A stretch of DNA of 16,101 nucleotides from an uncultured Clostridium sp. (GCA_900553695.1 USEM01000028.1:1-16101), one strand, 5' to 3'; counted from the stretch's first letter, positions 1 through 6,563 are shown. The notes: generated by a model not told the origin, from the sequence alone. Program-made: numbers and translations.

Positions 1-66
1 AACATAGTAGTTCTTAAATGCCTTATTTTCTTTTTTCATCATTTTTTTAAATTCATTTTTCTTCAT
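1..66 (-). CDS. 5' end of an unidentified gene, cut by the window edge
   Basis: An ATG at 66 is followed by 22 open codons to the edge of the window. It is preceded by a GGAG site at 72-75 with normal spacing. The visible residues are very Lys-rich (MKKNEFKKMMKKEN, then KAFKNYYV), as is common for cytosolic N-termini in AT-rich Firmicutes. It lies 39 bp downstream of the 117-residue gene on the same strand and could share its transcript. Too little is visible to name a family. Confidence 0.5.
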   Translation of the reverse strand, partial: MKKNEFKKMMKKENKAFKNYYV

Positions 67-105
67 AATTTCTCCAATTTATTACTATAAATTCATCATT
101 TACAA

Positions 106-459
106 TTATTTTAACACTTCATTTAATTCTTCTAGTGATAATTTTTTAATTAATATGTTATTATCGTTTTCATCAATGACATACTTCATAAGTTTTTTTA
201 TGGCATCATAATAGTCTATATCACCTAAAATTCCATTATTCGTTGTACTAACAAGCATTAACTTCCATTCATCAATTTCTGTATTATCTACTTTATACAA
301 TAATCTCGGATTTTTAGGAAAGGAAGTTAAAGTACCTTCTGTTAGTGCAAATGCACCAAATGGCTTACTATCTTTACCATTATAAAAATTTGGCTTTCCT
401 ATATAAGCATTTTCCCAGTTATTATTTTCTTTTTTCTTAAATTTATCAAATAATCCCAT
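106..459 (-). CDS. Hypothetical protein, 117 aa
   Basis: I do not recognise this protein. It starts at an ATG with GGAGATG just upstream and has its own promoter at 503-531. The N-terminus (MGLFDKFKKKE) is a short amphipathic Lys-rich helix of the kind seen at the start of many small Firmicutes proteins. The rest is mixed and soluble, with several aromatic residues around 15-60 and an acidic-helical C-terminus. There is no signal peptide, membrane segment or Cys motif. The next gene downstream begins about 40 bp later; the upstream radical SAM operon ends 130 bp away and seems a separate unit. A real gene is likely from length, start and promoter; its role is unknown. Confidence 0.7.
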   Translation of the reverse strand: MGLFDKFKKKENNNWENAYIGKPNFYNGKDSKPFGAFALTEGTLTSFPKNPRLLYKVDNTEIDEWKLMLVSTTNNGILGDIDYYDAIKKLMKYVIDENDNNILIKKLSLEELNEVLK

Positions 460-502
460 AATTACATCTCCAATCTTTTTATAAATTACTATTCATGTTA
501 CG

Positions 503-531
503 ATTATATAATAAAGGACAGATAATTTCAA
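503..531 (-). promoter_or_regulatory. Promoter of the 117-aa gene
   Basis: On the minus strand TTGAAA (526-531) is separated by 17 bp from a perfect TATAAT (503-508). This is a strong match to a housekeeping sigma promoter, about 45 bp upstream of the start codon. Confidence 0.65.
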
Positions 532-589
532 CTTATTATTCTTCTCCACGAATTGTAATTTGTATTTTTGAATATTTCTTTAAAAATTA

Positions 590-1483
590 CTATTTATTCT
601 TTGATAATCGTCTTATTTTTTCGTGATAAAAATAGTTTATTATTATAGGTTTTCCAGTAGGATTTTTTAAAAATGGTTCTTCATCTATAACATACATAAA
701 TCCATTTTTATTTGCATACTCTTGTACTTTTTTATCTAATCTTTCCCAATAAGACATATCTTTTTTAGTATAAATCTTATTATACAAATCATTTAATTCA
801 GGGTGTTTTTCTTTTATATAATTTATTATAGTAGGCTTAAATGTGCCTCTTAAATTCAAATTTTCAAGCCATATATAGTCGCAAAAGTCTTTTATTTCTT
901 CTATTATAGTAAATACATCAGTAATACCAGGAAAAATTGGAGAAATAAAACAAGTTGTTCTTATTCCTGCATCGTGAACTTGTTTCATTGCTTCAATTCT
1001 TGATTTTATTGTTGGTGCTGAATCCATATCTTTCTTAAATTCTTCATCTAATGTATTTATTGACCAAGCAACCAATGGATTAGGATATGTTTTTATCAAG
1101 TCAATATCTCTTGTAACTAAATTAGATTTTGTTGTTATAATTAAATTTATTCCACTTCCTTGCATTTCTTCTAAAAATGCTCTTGTTCTTTTATATTTTG
1201 CTTCAAAATAATTATATCCATCTGTTACAGATCCTACTATCATTGTTTTACCTTTATATTTTTCAGGATTTTTTATTTTATCCCACATCTTAATATCTAA
1301 AAACATTCCCCAATCTTCTTTATGTCCTGTAAATCTTTTCATAAATGTAGCATAACAATATTCACAACCAAAAGGGCAACCAACATAAGGATTTATTGAA
1401 TATCCTGCTATTGGCAAGTTTGATTTTGTAAGAATTGTATCAACTTTCTTTTCTTTAATTACAACTTTTTTTAAATCTATCAT
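590..1483 (-). CDS. Radical SAM protein, spore photoproduct lyase (SPL)-like family
   Basis: 297 residues. A Cys-x3-Cys-x2-Cys cluster (C36, C40, C43, in VGCPFGCEYCYA) binds the 4Fe-4S cluster that cleaves S-adenosylmethionine to start radical chemistry. The GYSINPYVGC lead-in, the FMKRFTGH that follows and the later TTKSNLVTRD stretch are typical of the SPL-like radical SAM group, whose members mostly have no known substrate; this should not be read as true spore photoproduct lyase. Its ATG overlaps the stop of the upstream radical SAM gene by 4 bp, so the two are translationally coupled and probably work together. I recall NCBI annotation using the name 'radical SAM mobile pair' for such tandem genes in Firmicutes. 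Soluble, cytoplasmic. The substrate is unknown. Confidence 0.85.
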   Translation of the reverse strand: MIDLKKVVIKEKKVDTILTKSNLPIAGYSINPYVGCPFGCEYCYATFMKRFTGHKEDWGMFLDIKMWDKIKNPEKYKGKTMIVGSVTDGYNYFEAKYKRTRAFLEEMQGSGINLIITTKSNLVTRDIDLIKTYPNPLVAWSINTLDEEFKKDMDSAPTIKSRIEAMKQVHDAGIRTTCFISPIFPGITDVFTIIEEIKDFCDYIWLENLNLRGTFKPTIINYIKEKHPELNDLYNKIYTKKDMSYWERLDKKVQEYANKNGFMYVIDEEPFLKNPTGKPIIINYFYHEKIRRLSKNK

Positions 1484-2142
1484 TCTATTCCTCCAAATTC
1501 TTTAGGAAATTCTTGAACAAACTCATCTTCTTTTAAAATTCCTAATAAATCTTCTTTCATAAATACAGGTATATTTTTCTCTTTTGCTTGATTGTAAATG
1601 TTAAATACCCATTCTCTTTTTGATGATATTTTCCCTTTTCTATTACCTGTTTCAGTACCTATTACAATCCAAGAAATATTACTTAAATCTAATTTTCCTA
1701 CATCATCAAACATAGGCTCAAAAGTAATATGGTAATGCTTTGCTTTGATATTATTTCTTAAATAATCAATTCTTGTCTTTTCTTTTGAAGAAGTAACTGT
1801 TACACCAAACCAACCATTATCAGGAGTTTCTTTTAATTTAATATTTTCAGGTCTTTTAGTTAAAAAAATGTATTGAGTGTTTTCATTTTCTTTCATTTTA
1901 GAAAAAACTTTATCTTTCCATTCTTCATTCCAACCTGATAAATCACTTTGTCCAGTTAGTAAATATGCCGTATGCCTTTTATTATCAAGCATTTTCAATT
2001 TATTTTCAAAAAATACAGGCTTATTAAAATCATCAATAGTATGAAATCTATTATTATTCATTCTTGCATAGCAATACGAACATCCTATACTACATCCAAT
2101 TACTATATTTATATTTTTTATTGTATCTTTAATACATTGCAA
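1480..2142 (-). CDS. Radical SAM protein of the phage Gp37/Gp68 (DUF5131) type
   Basis: 220 residues from a TTG start, supported by GGAG 8 nt upstream; no ATG fits better. A Cys-x3-Cys-x2-Cys cluster (C17, C21, C24, in IGCSIGCSYCYARMNN) begins the protein. Further on come FLTKRPEN, WFGVTVTS, ITFEPM and WIVIGTETG, the order of motifs found in Gp37/Gp68 proteins (LTKRP, WLGVSVE, VEPL, VIVGGESG). The family is a divergent radical SAM group often found on phages and mobile DNA, with no established reaction. It lies 21 bp after the HxlR gene and overlaps the SPL-like gene by 4 bp. At 220 residues it is compact; I see no truncation. Confidence 0.8.
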   Translation of the reverse strand: MQCIKDTIKNINIVIGCSIGCSYCYARMNNNRFHTIDDFNKPVFFENKLKMLDNKRHTAYLLTGQSDLSGWNEEWKDKVFSKMKENENTQYIFLTKRPENIKLKETPDNGWFGVTVTSSKEKTRIDYLRNNIKAKHYHITFEPMFDDVGKLDLSNISWIVIGTETGNRKGKISSKREWVFNIYNQAKEKNIPVFMKEDLLGILKEDEFVQEFPKEFGGIE

Positions 2143-2163
2143 TTTTCTTTCTCCTTAAATTTA

Positions 2164-2487
2164 TTATAATTTTGATTTGTAAAATTCACCAAATGAAGCC
2201 ATTATATCTAACATTTTACTTAATTCTAATCCTAAATCAGTCATTCCATATTCAACTTTTGGTGGATTCGTATGATAATCCTTTCTAAAAATAATACCAT
2301 CACTTTCTAATTGCCTTAAACTATCTGTTAATACTTTTTGTGATATTCCATTCAATGACTTTTGCAACTCATTAAATCTCCATGTTCTTTTTGTTAAATT
2401 TCTTATTATCAATAATTTCCACTTATTCCCTACTAAAGATATTGTAGTTGCAACAGGACATTCTGGTAATTCATTTATATTTCTCAT
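2164..2487 (-). CDS. HxlR-family transcriptional regulator
   Basis: 107 residues, a single winged helix-turn-helix domain. The signature is clear: CPVATTISLVGNKWKLLII, then RFNELQKSLNGISQKVLTDSLRQLESDGII, then the wing and YGMTDLG. The family binds DNA as a dimer and several members sense electrophiles or oxidants. C10, in the conserved CPV position, is the only cysteine, which resembles one-Cys sensors such as B. subtilis YodB. The gene is first in a minus-strand operon with the two radical SAM genes and faces a divergent cupin gene. A dyad at 2539-2568 touches both promoters, so autoregulation and control of the cupin gene are likely. ATG start with AAGGAG upstream. Confidence 0.9.
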   Translation of the reverse strand: MRNINELPECPVATTISLVGNKWKLLIIRNLTKRTWRFNELQKSLNGISQKVLTDSLRQLESDGIIFRKDYHTNPPKVEYGMTDLGLELSKMLDIMASFGEFYKSKL

Positions 2488-2514
2488 TTTGATACTCCTT
2501 ACTAATTTACTAAT

Positions 2515-2542
2515 ATTGTATCATATATTATTAATTTGACAA
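2515..2542 (-). promoter_or_regulatory. Promoter of the HxlR / radical SAM operon
   Basis: On the minus strand TTGTCA (2537-2542) and TACAAT (2515-2520) are 16 bp apart, with an extended -10 TG (TGA before TACAAT). The -35 lies inside the left arm of the dyad at 2539-2568. Confidence 0.65.
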
Positions 2543-2568
2543 GTAGTTACTTTAAAGTGCGTACTTGT
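2539..2568. promoter_or_regulatory. 30-bp dyad, probable HxlR operator
   Basis: Outer arms ACAAGTA (2539-2545) and TACTTGT (2562-2568) are exact inverse complements and enclose a central perfect palindrome ACTTTAAAGT (2549-2558), with 3 unmatched bases on each side. It is centred between the divergent regulator and cupin genes and overlaps the -35 regions of both, the usual place for a repressor site. Confidence 0.6.
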
Positions 2569-2593
2569 TTTTTTGTATGTACTTTGATATAAA
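2565..2593 (+). promoter_or_regulatory. Candidate promoter of the cupin gene
   Basis: TTGTTT (2565-2570), 17 bp, TATAAA (2588-2593). The -35 overlaps the right arm of the dyad. An alternative -10, TATACT at 2599-2604, has a poorer -35. AAGGAGG at 2612-2618 is the ribosome binding site. Confidence 0.4.
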
Positions 2594-2626
2594 TTCATTA
2601 TACTAATATTTAAGGAGGAATTTAAA

Positions 2627-2980
2627 ATGTCAAATTTTATGAAAATAAGTTCAGAAAGTGCACCTAGAATTGAATTACACGAAAAATTAGGTTTAACAGG
2701 TGCTGAAATTAGCATCAACACTATTGGAGCAGGAGAAAGTGTACCTTTTATTCATTCTCATAAACAAAATGAAGAAATTTATTATGTTATAAGTGGTTCT
2801 GGCAAAGCTATTATTGACAACGAAGAAGTTAATTTAGTTACTGGTGATTGGGTAAGAATATCTCCAGTAGCAGAAAGACAATTTTTTGCTAACAAAGACA
2901 ATGCAATTTCTTACATTTGTATTCAAGTAAAAGAAAATTCACTTGAAGGATTTACTGCAAATGATGCCATTATAAAATAA
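2627..2980 (+). CDS. Small cupin-domain protein
   Basis: 117 residues, one beta-barrel cupin domain. The first cupin motif is present (G36 to G57: H43, H45, E49/E50). The second motif is incomplete: the position where a metal-binding His is expected reads Arg/Gln in PVAERQFF (81-87), so metal binding may be partial or lost. Such small cupins act as enzymes or ligand-binding proteins and are frequent neighbours of HxlR regulators; no specific substrate can be assigned. It is the only plus-strand gene of the window and diverges from the HxlR operon over a shared operator. It ends at its own terminator. ATG with AAGGAGG at good spacing. Confidence 0.85.
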   Translation: MSNFMKISSESAPRIELHEKLGLTGAEISINTIGAGESVPFIHSHKQNEEIYYVISGSGKAIIDNEEVNLVTGDWVRISPVAERQFFANKDNAISYICIQVKENSLEGFTANDAIIK

Positions 2981-2985
2981 ATATA

Positions 2986-3021
2986 AAAAATCTCTGAAAG
3001 TGTAATCTTTCGGAGATTTTT
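2986..3021 (+). terminator. Intrinsic terminator after the cupin gene
   Basis: A 15-bp stem, arms 2986-3000 and 3007-3021, with one G-U pair and a 6-nt loop (TGTAAT), ends in a run of five T. The A-run on the other arm allows it to work on both strands. Confidence 0.8.
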
Positions 3022-3090
3022 ATTACTATAAAATTGTAATTTGTATCTAAAATCCAAGTATTTATAAGTTTTACCTGATTTTATTGTAAA

Positions 3091-3123
3091 AAGAGTTTAA
3101 TTTCATTATTAAATTAAACTCTT
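3091..3123 (-). terminator. Intrinsic terminator of the oxygen-defence operon
   Basis: Perfect 13-bp inverted repeat (3091-3103 and 3111-3123) with a 7-nt loop, followed on the minus strand by a T-run, 11 bp after the rubredoxin stop codon. Confidence 0.75.
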
Positions 3124-3133
3124 AAATCATTTC

Positions 3134-3271
3134 TTATTCTTCTATTTTTTCAAAGAATTCTTTTCCAAGACCACATAAAGGACAAACCCAATCATCTGGT
3201 AAATCTTCAAATTTTACTGCTTCTACATTATCATCATAAATATATCCACAGGCTGTGCATTTATATTTCAT
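3134..3271 (-). CDS. Rubredoxin, short 45-residue form
   Basis: A short ORF, 45 residues: MKYKCTACGYIYDDN, then VEAVKFEDLPDDWVCPLCG and an acidic tail. The two iron knuckles C5-x2-C8-G and C30-P-x-C33-G give the single Fe(S-Cys)4 redox centre. DLPDDWVCPLCG is the rubredoxin hallmark. It lacks about 7 residues of the loop between the first knuckle and the DDLP motif, as in the known 45-residue Desulfovibrio desulfuricans rubredoxin, so it is a recognised natural variant and not a truncation. Start ATG with GGAGG 9 nt upstream. Last gene of the operon, 16 bp after the flavodiiron gene, and the probable electron donor to it and to rubrerythrin or desulfoferrodoxin. Confidence 0.93.
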   Translation of the reverse strand: MKYKCTACGYIYDDNVEAVKFEDLPDDWVCPLCGLGKEFFEKIEE

Positions 3272-3287
3272 AGTACACACCTCCTTT

Positions 3288-4457
3288 TTATTTTTTTATT
3301 AAATCTTCTGCCATTTTATATAATTGCAAACAATTTTCTTCTGAAAGTTTGGATTTAATTGTAACTACTGGTTCTATTATATCTATATTTTTCATTGTGT
3401 TCAATATCTCTTTCATACATTTTGCAGAATTTGGTGCCCAAGTTCCATTTTCGATCAATCCAACAATCTTATTTTGATAATTTTTTTCTTTTAAATTCAA
3501 TAATAGGTTTCTCATTGGAGTAAATATTTCCATATTATATGTTGAAGAAGCAAATACAATTTTCCCATATCTAAATGCATTTTCTATTGCTTCTGACCAA
3601 TCTTCTTTTGATAAATTCGATAAAACTACTTTGCTTATGCCTTTTTCTTCTAAGATTTCCTTTAACTTTTCACAAGCACTATATGTATTTCCATGAATTG
3701 ATGCACAAGCTATATACACACCATCACTTTCAGCCTTATAGCTGCTCCAAATATTATATTTTTCAATATAATGTACTAAGTTTTCATTTAGTATTGGTCC
3801 ATGTAAAGGACAAATTTTTTCTATATCTAAATTCATAACTTTTTTTAATAATGTTTGTACTTGTAAACCATATTTTCCAACTATATTAAAATAATATCTT
3901 CTGGCTTCGCAATCCCAATCCTCTTTGGTATCTAATGTTCCAAATTTACCAAATCCATCTGCTGAAAATAATATTTTTTCTTTTTCTTCATATGTCATCA
4001 TTACCTCTGGCCAATGTACCATTGGTGCCATAATGAATTTTAATTTATGGTTCCCTAAGTCTAAAATTTCTCCTTCTTTTACTTCAATTTTTTTTGAGTC
4101 TAAATTTTGTATATCAAAAAATTGAGGTAAAAAGGTAAAAGTTTTCGAATTTCCAACTAACTTTATATCTGGATATTTTTTCATTAAAGTATTTATATTG
4201 TAAGCATGGTCTGGTTCCAGATGTGAAATAACTAAATAATCAGGTTTTCTGCCATTTAATGCTTTATCTAAATTTTCAAGCCATTGATTTGTTCTTCTTT
4301 TATCAATTGTATCCATTATTGCAATTTTTTTATCAATTATTATGTATGAATTATATGCTACTCCATTTGGCACATTATATTGATTCTCAAATAATTCAAT
4401 ATCTTTATCATCTGCTCCGATATATATTATATCATCAGAAATGATAATATCTTTCAC
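3288..4457 (-). CDS. fprA: Flavodiiron protein (A-type flavoprotein, O2/NO reductase)
   Basis: About 389 residues. The N-terminal part is a metallo-beta-lactamase-like domain with a di-iron site; in the 392-residue numbering from 4466 the ligands are H82, E84, D86 (SHLEPDHAYN), H151 (VHWPE), D170 (FSADGFG) and H222 (CPLHGP), a complete set. The C-terminal part, from about 249, is a flavodoxin-like FMN domain (ASIHGNTYSACE). The family reduces O2 to water, or NO to N2O, with electrons from rubredoxin, encoded next. Start: GTG at 4457 gives better spacing from AGAAAGGA than GTG at 4466, which sits only 2 nt away; relatives also begin close to the ISDDIIYIG segment. It is 50-60 bp after the desulfoferrodoxin gene. 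No separate promoter was seen, so operon transcription from upstream of rubrerythrin is likely. Confidence 0.92.
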   Translation of the reverse strand: MKDIIISDDIIYIGADDKDIELFENQYNVPNGVAYNSYIIIDKKIAIMDTIDKRRTNQWLENLDKALNGRKPDYLVISHLEPDHAYNINTLMKKYPDIKLVGNSKTFTFLPQFFDIQNLDSKKIEVKEGEILDLGNHKLKFIMAPMVHWPEVMMTYEEKEKILFSADGFGKFGTLDTKEDWDCEARRYYFNIVGKYGLQVQTLLKKVMNLDIEKICPLHGPILNENLVHYIEKYNIWSSYKAESDGVYIACASIHGNTYSACEKLKEILEEKGISKVVLSNLSKEDWSEAIENAFRYGKIVFASSTYNMEIFTPMRNLLLNLKEKNYQNKIVGLIENGTWAPNSAKCMKEILNTMKNIDIIEPVVTIKSKLSEENCLQLYKMAEDLIKK

Positions 4458-4516
4458 TTTTATCACAGTCCTTTCTATGTAACAAATCTCACACCAAAAG
4501 TTTAATTTATCTATAT

Positions 4517-4897
4517 TTATTCAACTTCTTTTGACCAAAGTCCATGTTTATTACAAAAAGAATAAATTTTACTTCCTTTAACATATGGAAATATTACACA
4601 GGCTTCTTCACCTGGCAATAAAAATTTCTTTATAATTTTATTATTTGCTAACATTGCAATCCATTCTATAAAATGGTCTTCCTCCATAACATGGTTAACC
4701 TTTACAATTATATGATTATCTATTGTTTCATAGTTTGGTACATGTTTTTCAAAAGATGCGTCTACACTATTTGGAGCTAATTCTATCATTTCTTCACCGC
4801 AACATTTAATACTACAATTATCACTAGTACAATCTTTTATGACTTCAACTAAAGCTTGACATTTAGAACATCTTTTTATTACTAATTCTTTTTTCAT
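4517..4897 (-). CDS. dfx: Desulfoferrodoxin (superoxide reductase)
   Basis: 126 residues, the two-iron form. The N-terminal desulforedoxin-like domain holds the Fe(Cys)4 centre: C10, C13, C32, C33 (RCSKC and KCCGEEM). The C-terminal catalytic domain has the five ligands of the superoxide-reducing iron: H52 (EKHVPNYE), H69, H75 (NHVMEEDHFIEW), C115 and H118 (FCNKHGLW). Glu50-Lys51, the pair that guides superoxide and protons, is kept. It reduces superoxide to hydrogen peroxide without making O2, with electrons from rubredoxin. It stands between rubrerythrin, which removes the peroxide, and the flavodiiron protein. GGAGGG upstream of ATG. Complete, no missing residue. Confidence 0.95.
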   Translation of the reverse strand: MKKELVIKRCSKCQALVEVIKDCTSDNCSIKCCGEEMIELAPNSVDASFEKHVPNYETIDNHIIVKVNHVMEEDHFIEWIAMLANNKIIKKFLLPGEEACVIFPYVKGSKIYSFCNKHGLWSKEVE

Positions 4898-4949
4898 AAA
4901 TTCCCTCCATATTAATTTATATTTCTCATAAGAATAGTTTTCCTATATT

Positions 4950-5489
4950 TTAATAATTTTCAGCTTTAATTTCGAAATATGCTTTTGGATGGCTACATAC
5001 AGGGCAAACTTCTGGAGCTTTTGTTCCAACAACAATATGTCCACAATTTCTACATTTCCATATTTTAACTTCTCCTGCTTCAAACACTTTTCCATCTTTT
5101 ACATTTTCTAATAATTTTAAATATCTTTCTTCATGTTCTTTTTCAATTTTGCCAACTTCTTCAAATAAGTATGCAATATGGTCAAAACTTTCTTCTTTAG
5201 CTATTTTAGCAAATTCAGCATACATATCTGTCCATTCATAATTTTCTCCATCAGCAGCAGCTTTTAAGTTCTCAGCTGTTGTTCCAATTTCTCCACCATT
5301 TAATAATTTAAACCACATTTTTGCATGTTCTTTTTCATTATCAGCTGTTTCTTGGAAAATTGCAGCTATTTGTTCATATCCTTCTTTTTTTGCTTTACTA
5401 GCAAAATATGTATATTTATTTCTTGCCTGAGATTCTCCGGCAAAAGCCGTCATTAAATTTTGCTCTGTTTTTGATCCTTTTAATTCCAT
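4950..5489 (-). CDS. rbr: Rubrerythrin
   Basis: 179 residues, normal length for the classical form. An N-terminal four-helix ferritin-like domain carries the di-iron ligands in AFAGESQARNKY (E19), ETADNEKEH (E52, H55) and the second pair around 95-120 (KEESFDH; GKIEKEHEE). The C-terminal rubredoxin domain has C146-x2-C149 and C162-x2-C165. The family is an NADH- and rubredoxin-dependent peroxidase that reduces hydrogen peroxide in the cytoplasm of anaerobes. First gene of the four-gene oxygen-defence operon, behind a near-consensus promoter. ATG with AGGAGG upstream. In Clostridia such genes are usually under PerR; I see no convincing PerR box near the promoter. Confidence 0.95.
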   Translation of the reverse strand: MELKGSKTEQNLMTAFAGESQARNKYTYFASKAKKEGYEQIAAIFQETADNEKEHAKMWFKLLNGGEIGTTAENLKAAADGENYEWTDMYAEFAKIAKEESFDHIAYLFEEVGKIEKEHEERYLKLLENVKDGKVFEAGEVKIWKCRNCGHIVVGTKAPEVCPVCSHPKAYFEIKAENY

Positions 5490-5521
5490 AATTACTACCT
5501 CCTAATACTTTTTATCTATGC

Positions 5522-5550
5522 AAAATATCACATTATTGAATTAAAGTCAA
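5522..5550 (-). promoter_or_regulatory. Promoter of the rubrerythrin operon
   Basis: TTGACT (5545-5550), 17 bp spacer, TATTTT (5522-5527) with extended -10 TGA, on the minus strand, about 33 bp before the rbr start codon. A strong promoter in sequence. Confidence 0.7.
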
Positions 5551-5599
5551 TATTTTTTTTGATGTTCGAATAAAATTAAAAATACACCTTGTAATTTGT

Positions 5600-6136
5600 C
5601 TATTCATTTATAGATATAATCTCTCCCTTTTCATCGTAGTATGTTGTCCTTTCAACATTATATTCATATCCATATTTATTTTCTATTGTATCAAATCCAC
5701 CCTTGCCATAATATTCTTCTATTCTTTTCTGATTTTCAACTACAAACATATTTTTATAATCCTAGTAATTCACATAAGTTCTCTTAAATCCACTCACATA
5801 TGCAACAAACTTTTGCCCATCCTTTTCGACAACATGTTCAGGTGTATAGCCAAATGCTCCAAAAAAATAAATTATTGAAGTTGATATTAAAAATAACATA
5901 ATAAATGTGCTTATTAGAATAATCTTTACAATTTTTTTCTTAATCTTTAAAAGCAATTGTATTATTCCAACAATAAAACCAAACATAATTATTATTGCAG
6001 ATATTATATATATCCATTCTCTAAACATTAATTTACAGAAATATAATATTAAGTATAAAGTAACAATTATTAATGTGTAAATAATTATATCTAATAATAT
6101 AATTATTGGAATATATTTTTTATTTTCTCTATTACT
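5600..6136 (-). pseudogene. Disrupted membrane-protein gene (in-frame TAG, no start codon)
   Basis: One reading frame runs from 6136 to a TAG at 5600-5602, broken once by a TAG at 5762-5764. Before it: three hydrophobic segments (two in MFREW-YIISAIIIMFGFIVGI and KIILISTFIMLFLISTSII, one more upstream of the ATG at 6028) and FGYTPEHVVEKDGQKF, with VAYVSGFKRTYVNY ahead of the stop. After it the same frame continues for 53 codons (DYKNMFVVENQKRIEEYYGKG onward), a conserved-looking soluble tail. A good promoter (6173-6201) and GGGGAG (6141-6146) precede the frame, but no ATG, GTG or TTG stands at the right place; the first ATG (6028) has no clear ribosome site. The stretch from ATG 6028 to the TAG would be an 88-residue protein, perhaps still made. 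Family unknown. Confidence 0.6.
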
Positions 6137-6172
6137 TTATCTCCCCTACAACTTACTATTTATCTCGCACCT

Positions 6173-6201
6173 ATTATATCAATTTTAGTCGATTTTTACA
6201 A
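6173..6201 (-). promoter_or_regulatory. Promoter facing the disrupted membrane-protein gene
   Basis: TTGTAA (6196-6201), 17 bp, perfect TATAAT (6173-6178) with extended -10 TGA, on the minus strand. If the element end lies near 6188-6193, the -35 belongs to the element and the -10 to the chromosome. Confidence 0.55.
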
Positions 6202-6231
6202 TAAAAAAGTCAATATTTGAAAATAAAATAA

Positions 6232-6262
6232 GATGTAGGGAACACACTTAATTCTCTACATC
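6232..6262 (-). terminator. Terminator at the end of the mobile-element operon
   Basis: 10-bp stem, arms 6232-6241 and 6253-6262, one G-U pair, 11-nt loop; on the minus strand it is followed by TTATTTTATTTT. It lies 8 bp after the last element gene. Confidence 0.65.
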
Positions 6263-6269
6263 CTGTAAT

Positions 6270-6551
6270 TTATATTTCTAACAACTCAATCACATCCACA
6301 AAACCATTTCTATAATATTTCTCATTCCAGTAATATAGGTAATTCATAAAGTTTTTTTCAAGTTGATCAAGTTGTTTTTGAACATATTTTTTATTCTGTT
6401 CAGGGACATTTTTTAGTATTCTCTCTGCAATTTCTTCAAAATAGATACAATATTTCTTATCTTGAGGAGTCATCTCACAAAATGCTGTTTCTTCTCGAAA
6501 TTCTAACCACTCTTTTAATAAATCATCTTTTACTTCTCTTAAATTCTTCAT
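6270..6551 (-). CDS. Small hypothetical protein of the element, 93 aa
   Basis: I do not recognise the family. The protein is mostly helical and charged, rich in aromatic residues (ten or more Tyr/Phe/Trp), with TPQDKKYCIYFEEIAERIL in the middle and YWNEKYYRNGF near the end; no membrane segment. Start: the first ATG (6560) stands directly against GGAG, so the ATG at 6551 (MKNLREVKDD), 9 nt from GGAG, is preferred. It begins 12 bp after tnpV and ends 8 bp before a terminator, so it is the last gene of the element operon. Element membership comes from this position; a role in transfer or maintenance is a guess. Confidence 0.7.
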   Translation of the reverse strand: MKNLREVKDDLLKEWLEFREETAFCEMTPQDKKYCIYFEEIAERILKNVPEQNKKYVQKQLDQLEKNFMNYLYYWNEKYYRNGFVDVIELLEI

Positions 6552-6563
6552 TTGCACCATCTC

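Noticed and set aside
551..565. A 15-bp sequence AATTGTAATTTGTAT recurs at 3032-3046, with an 11-bp version at 5589-5599, all intergenic.
   Set aside because: In DNA this AT-rich about one 15-bp repeat is expected by chance in 16 kb; no symmetry or fixed distance to genes beyond being intergenic.
590..2142. Direct-repeat arrays or a CRISPR-like pattern.
   Set aside because: No regularly spaced repeats were found here or elsewhere in the window.
5545..5580. A PerR box near the rubrerythrin promoter.
   Set aside because: Only loose AT-rich similarity; no 15-bp dyad close to the known consensus.
5762..5764. The TAG as a recoded pyrrolysine codon.
   Set aside because: The protein is not a methyltransferase type using it and no pyl genes are in view; a nonsense mutation is simpler.
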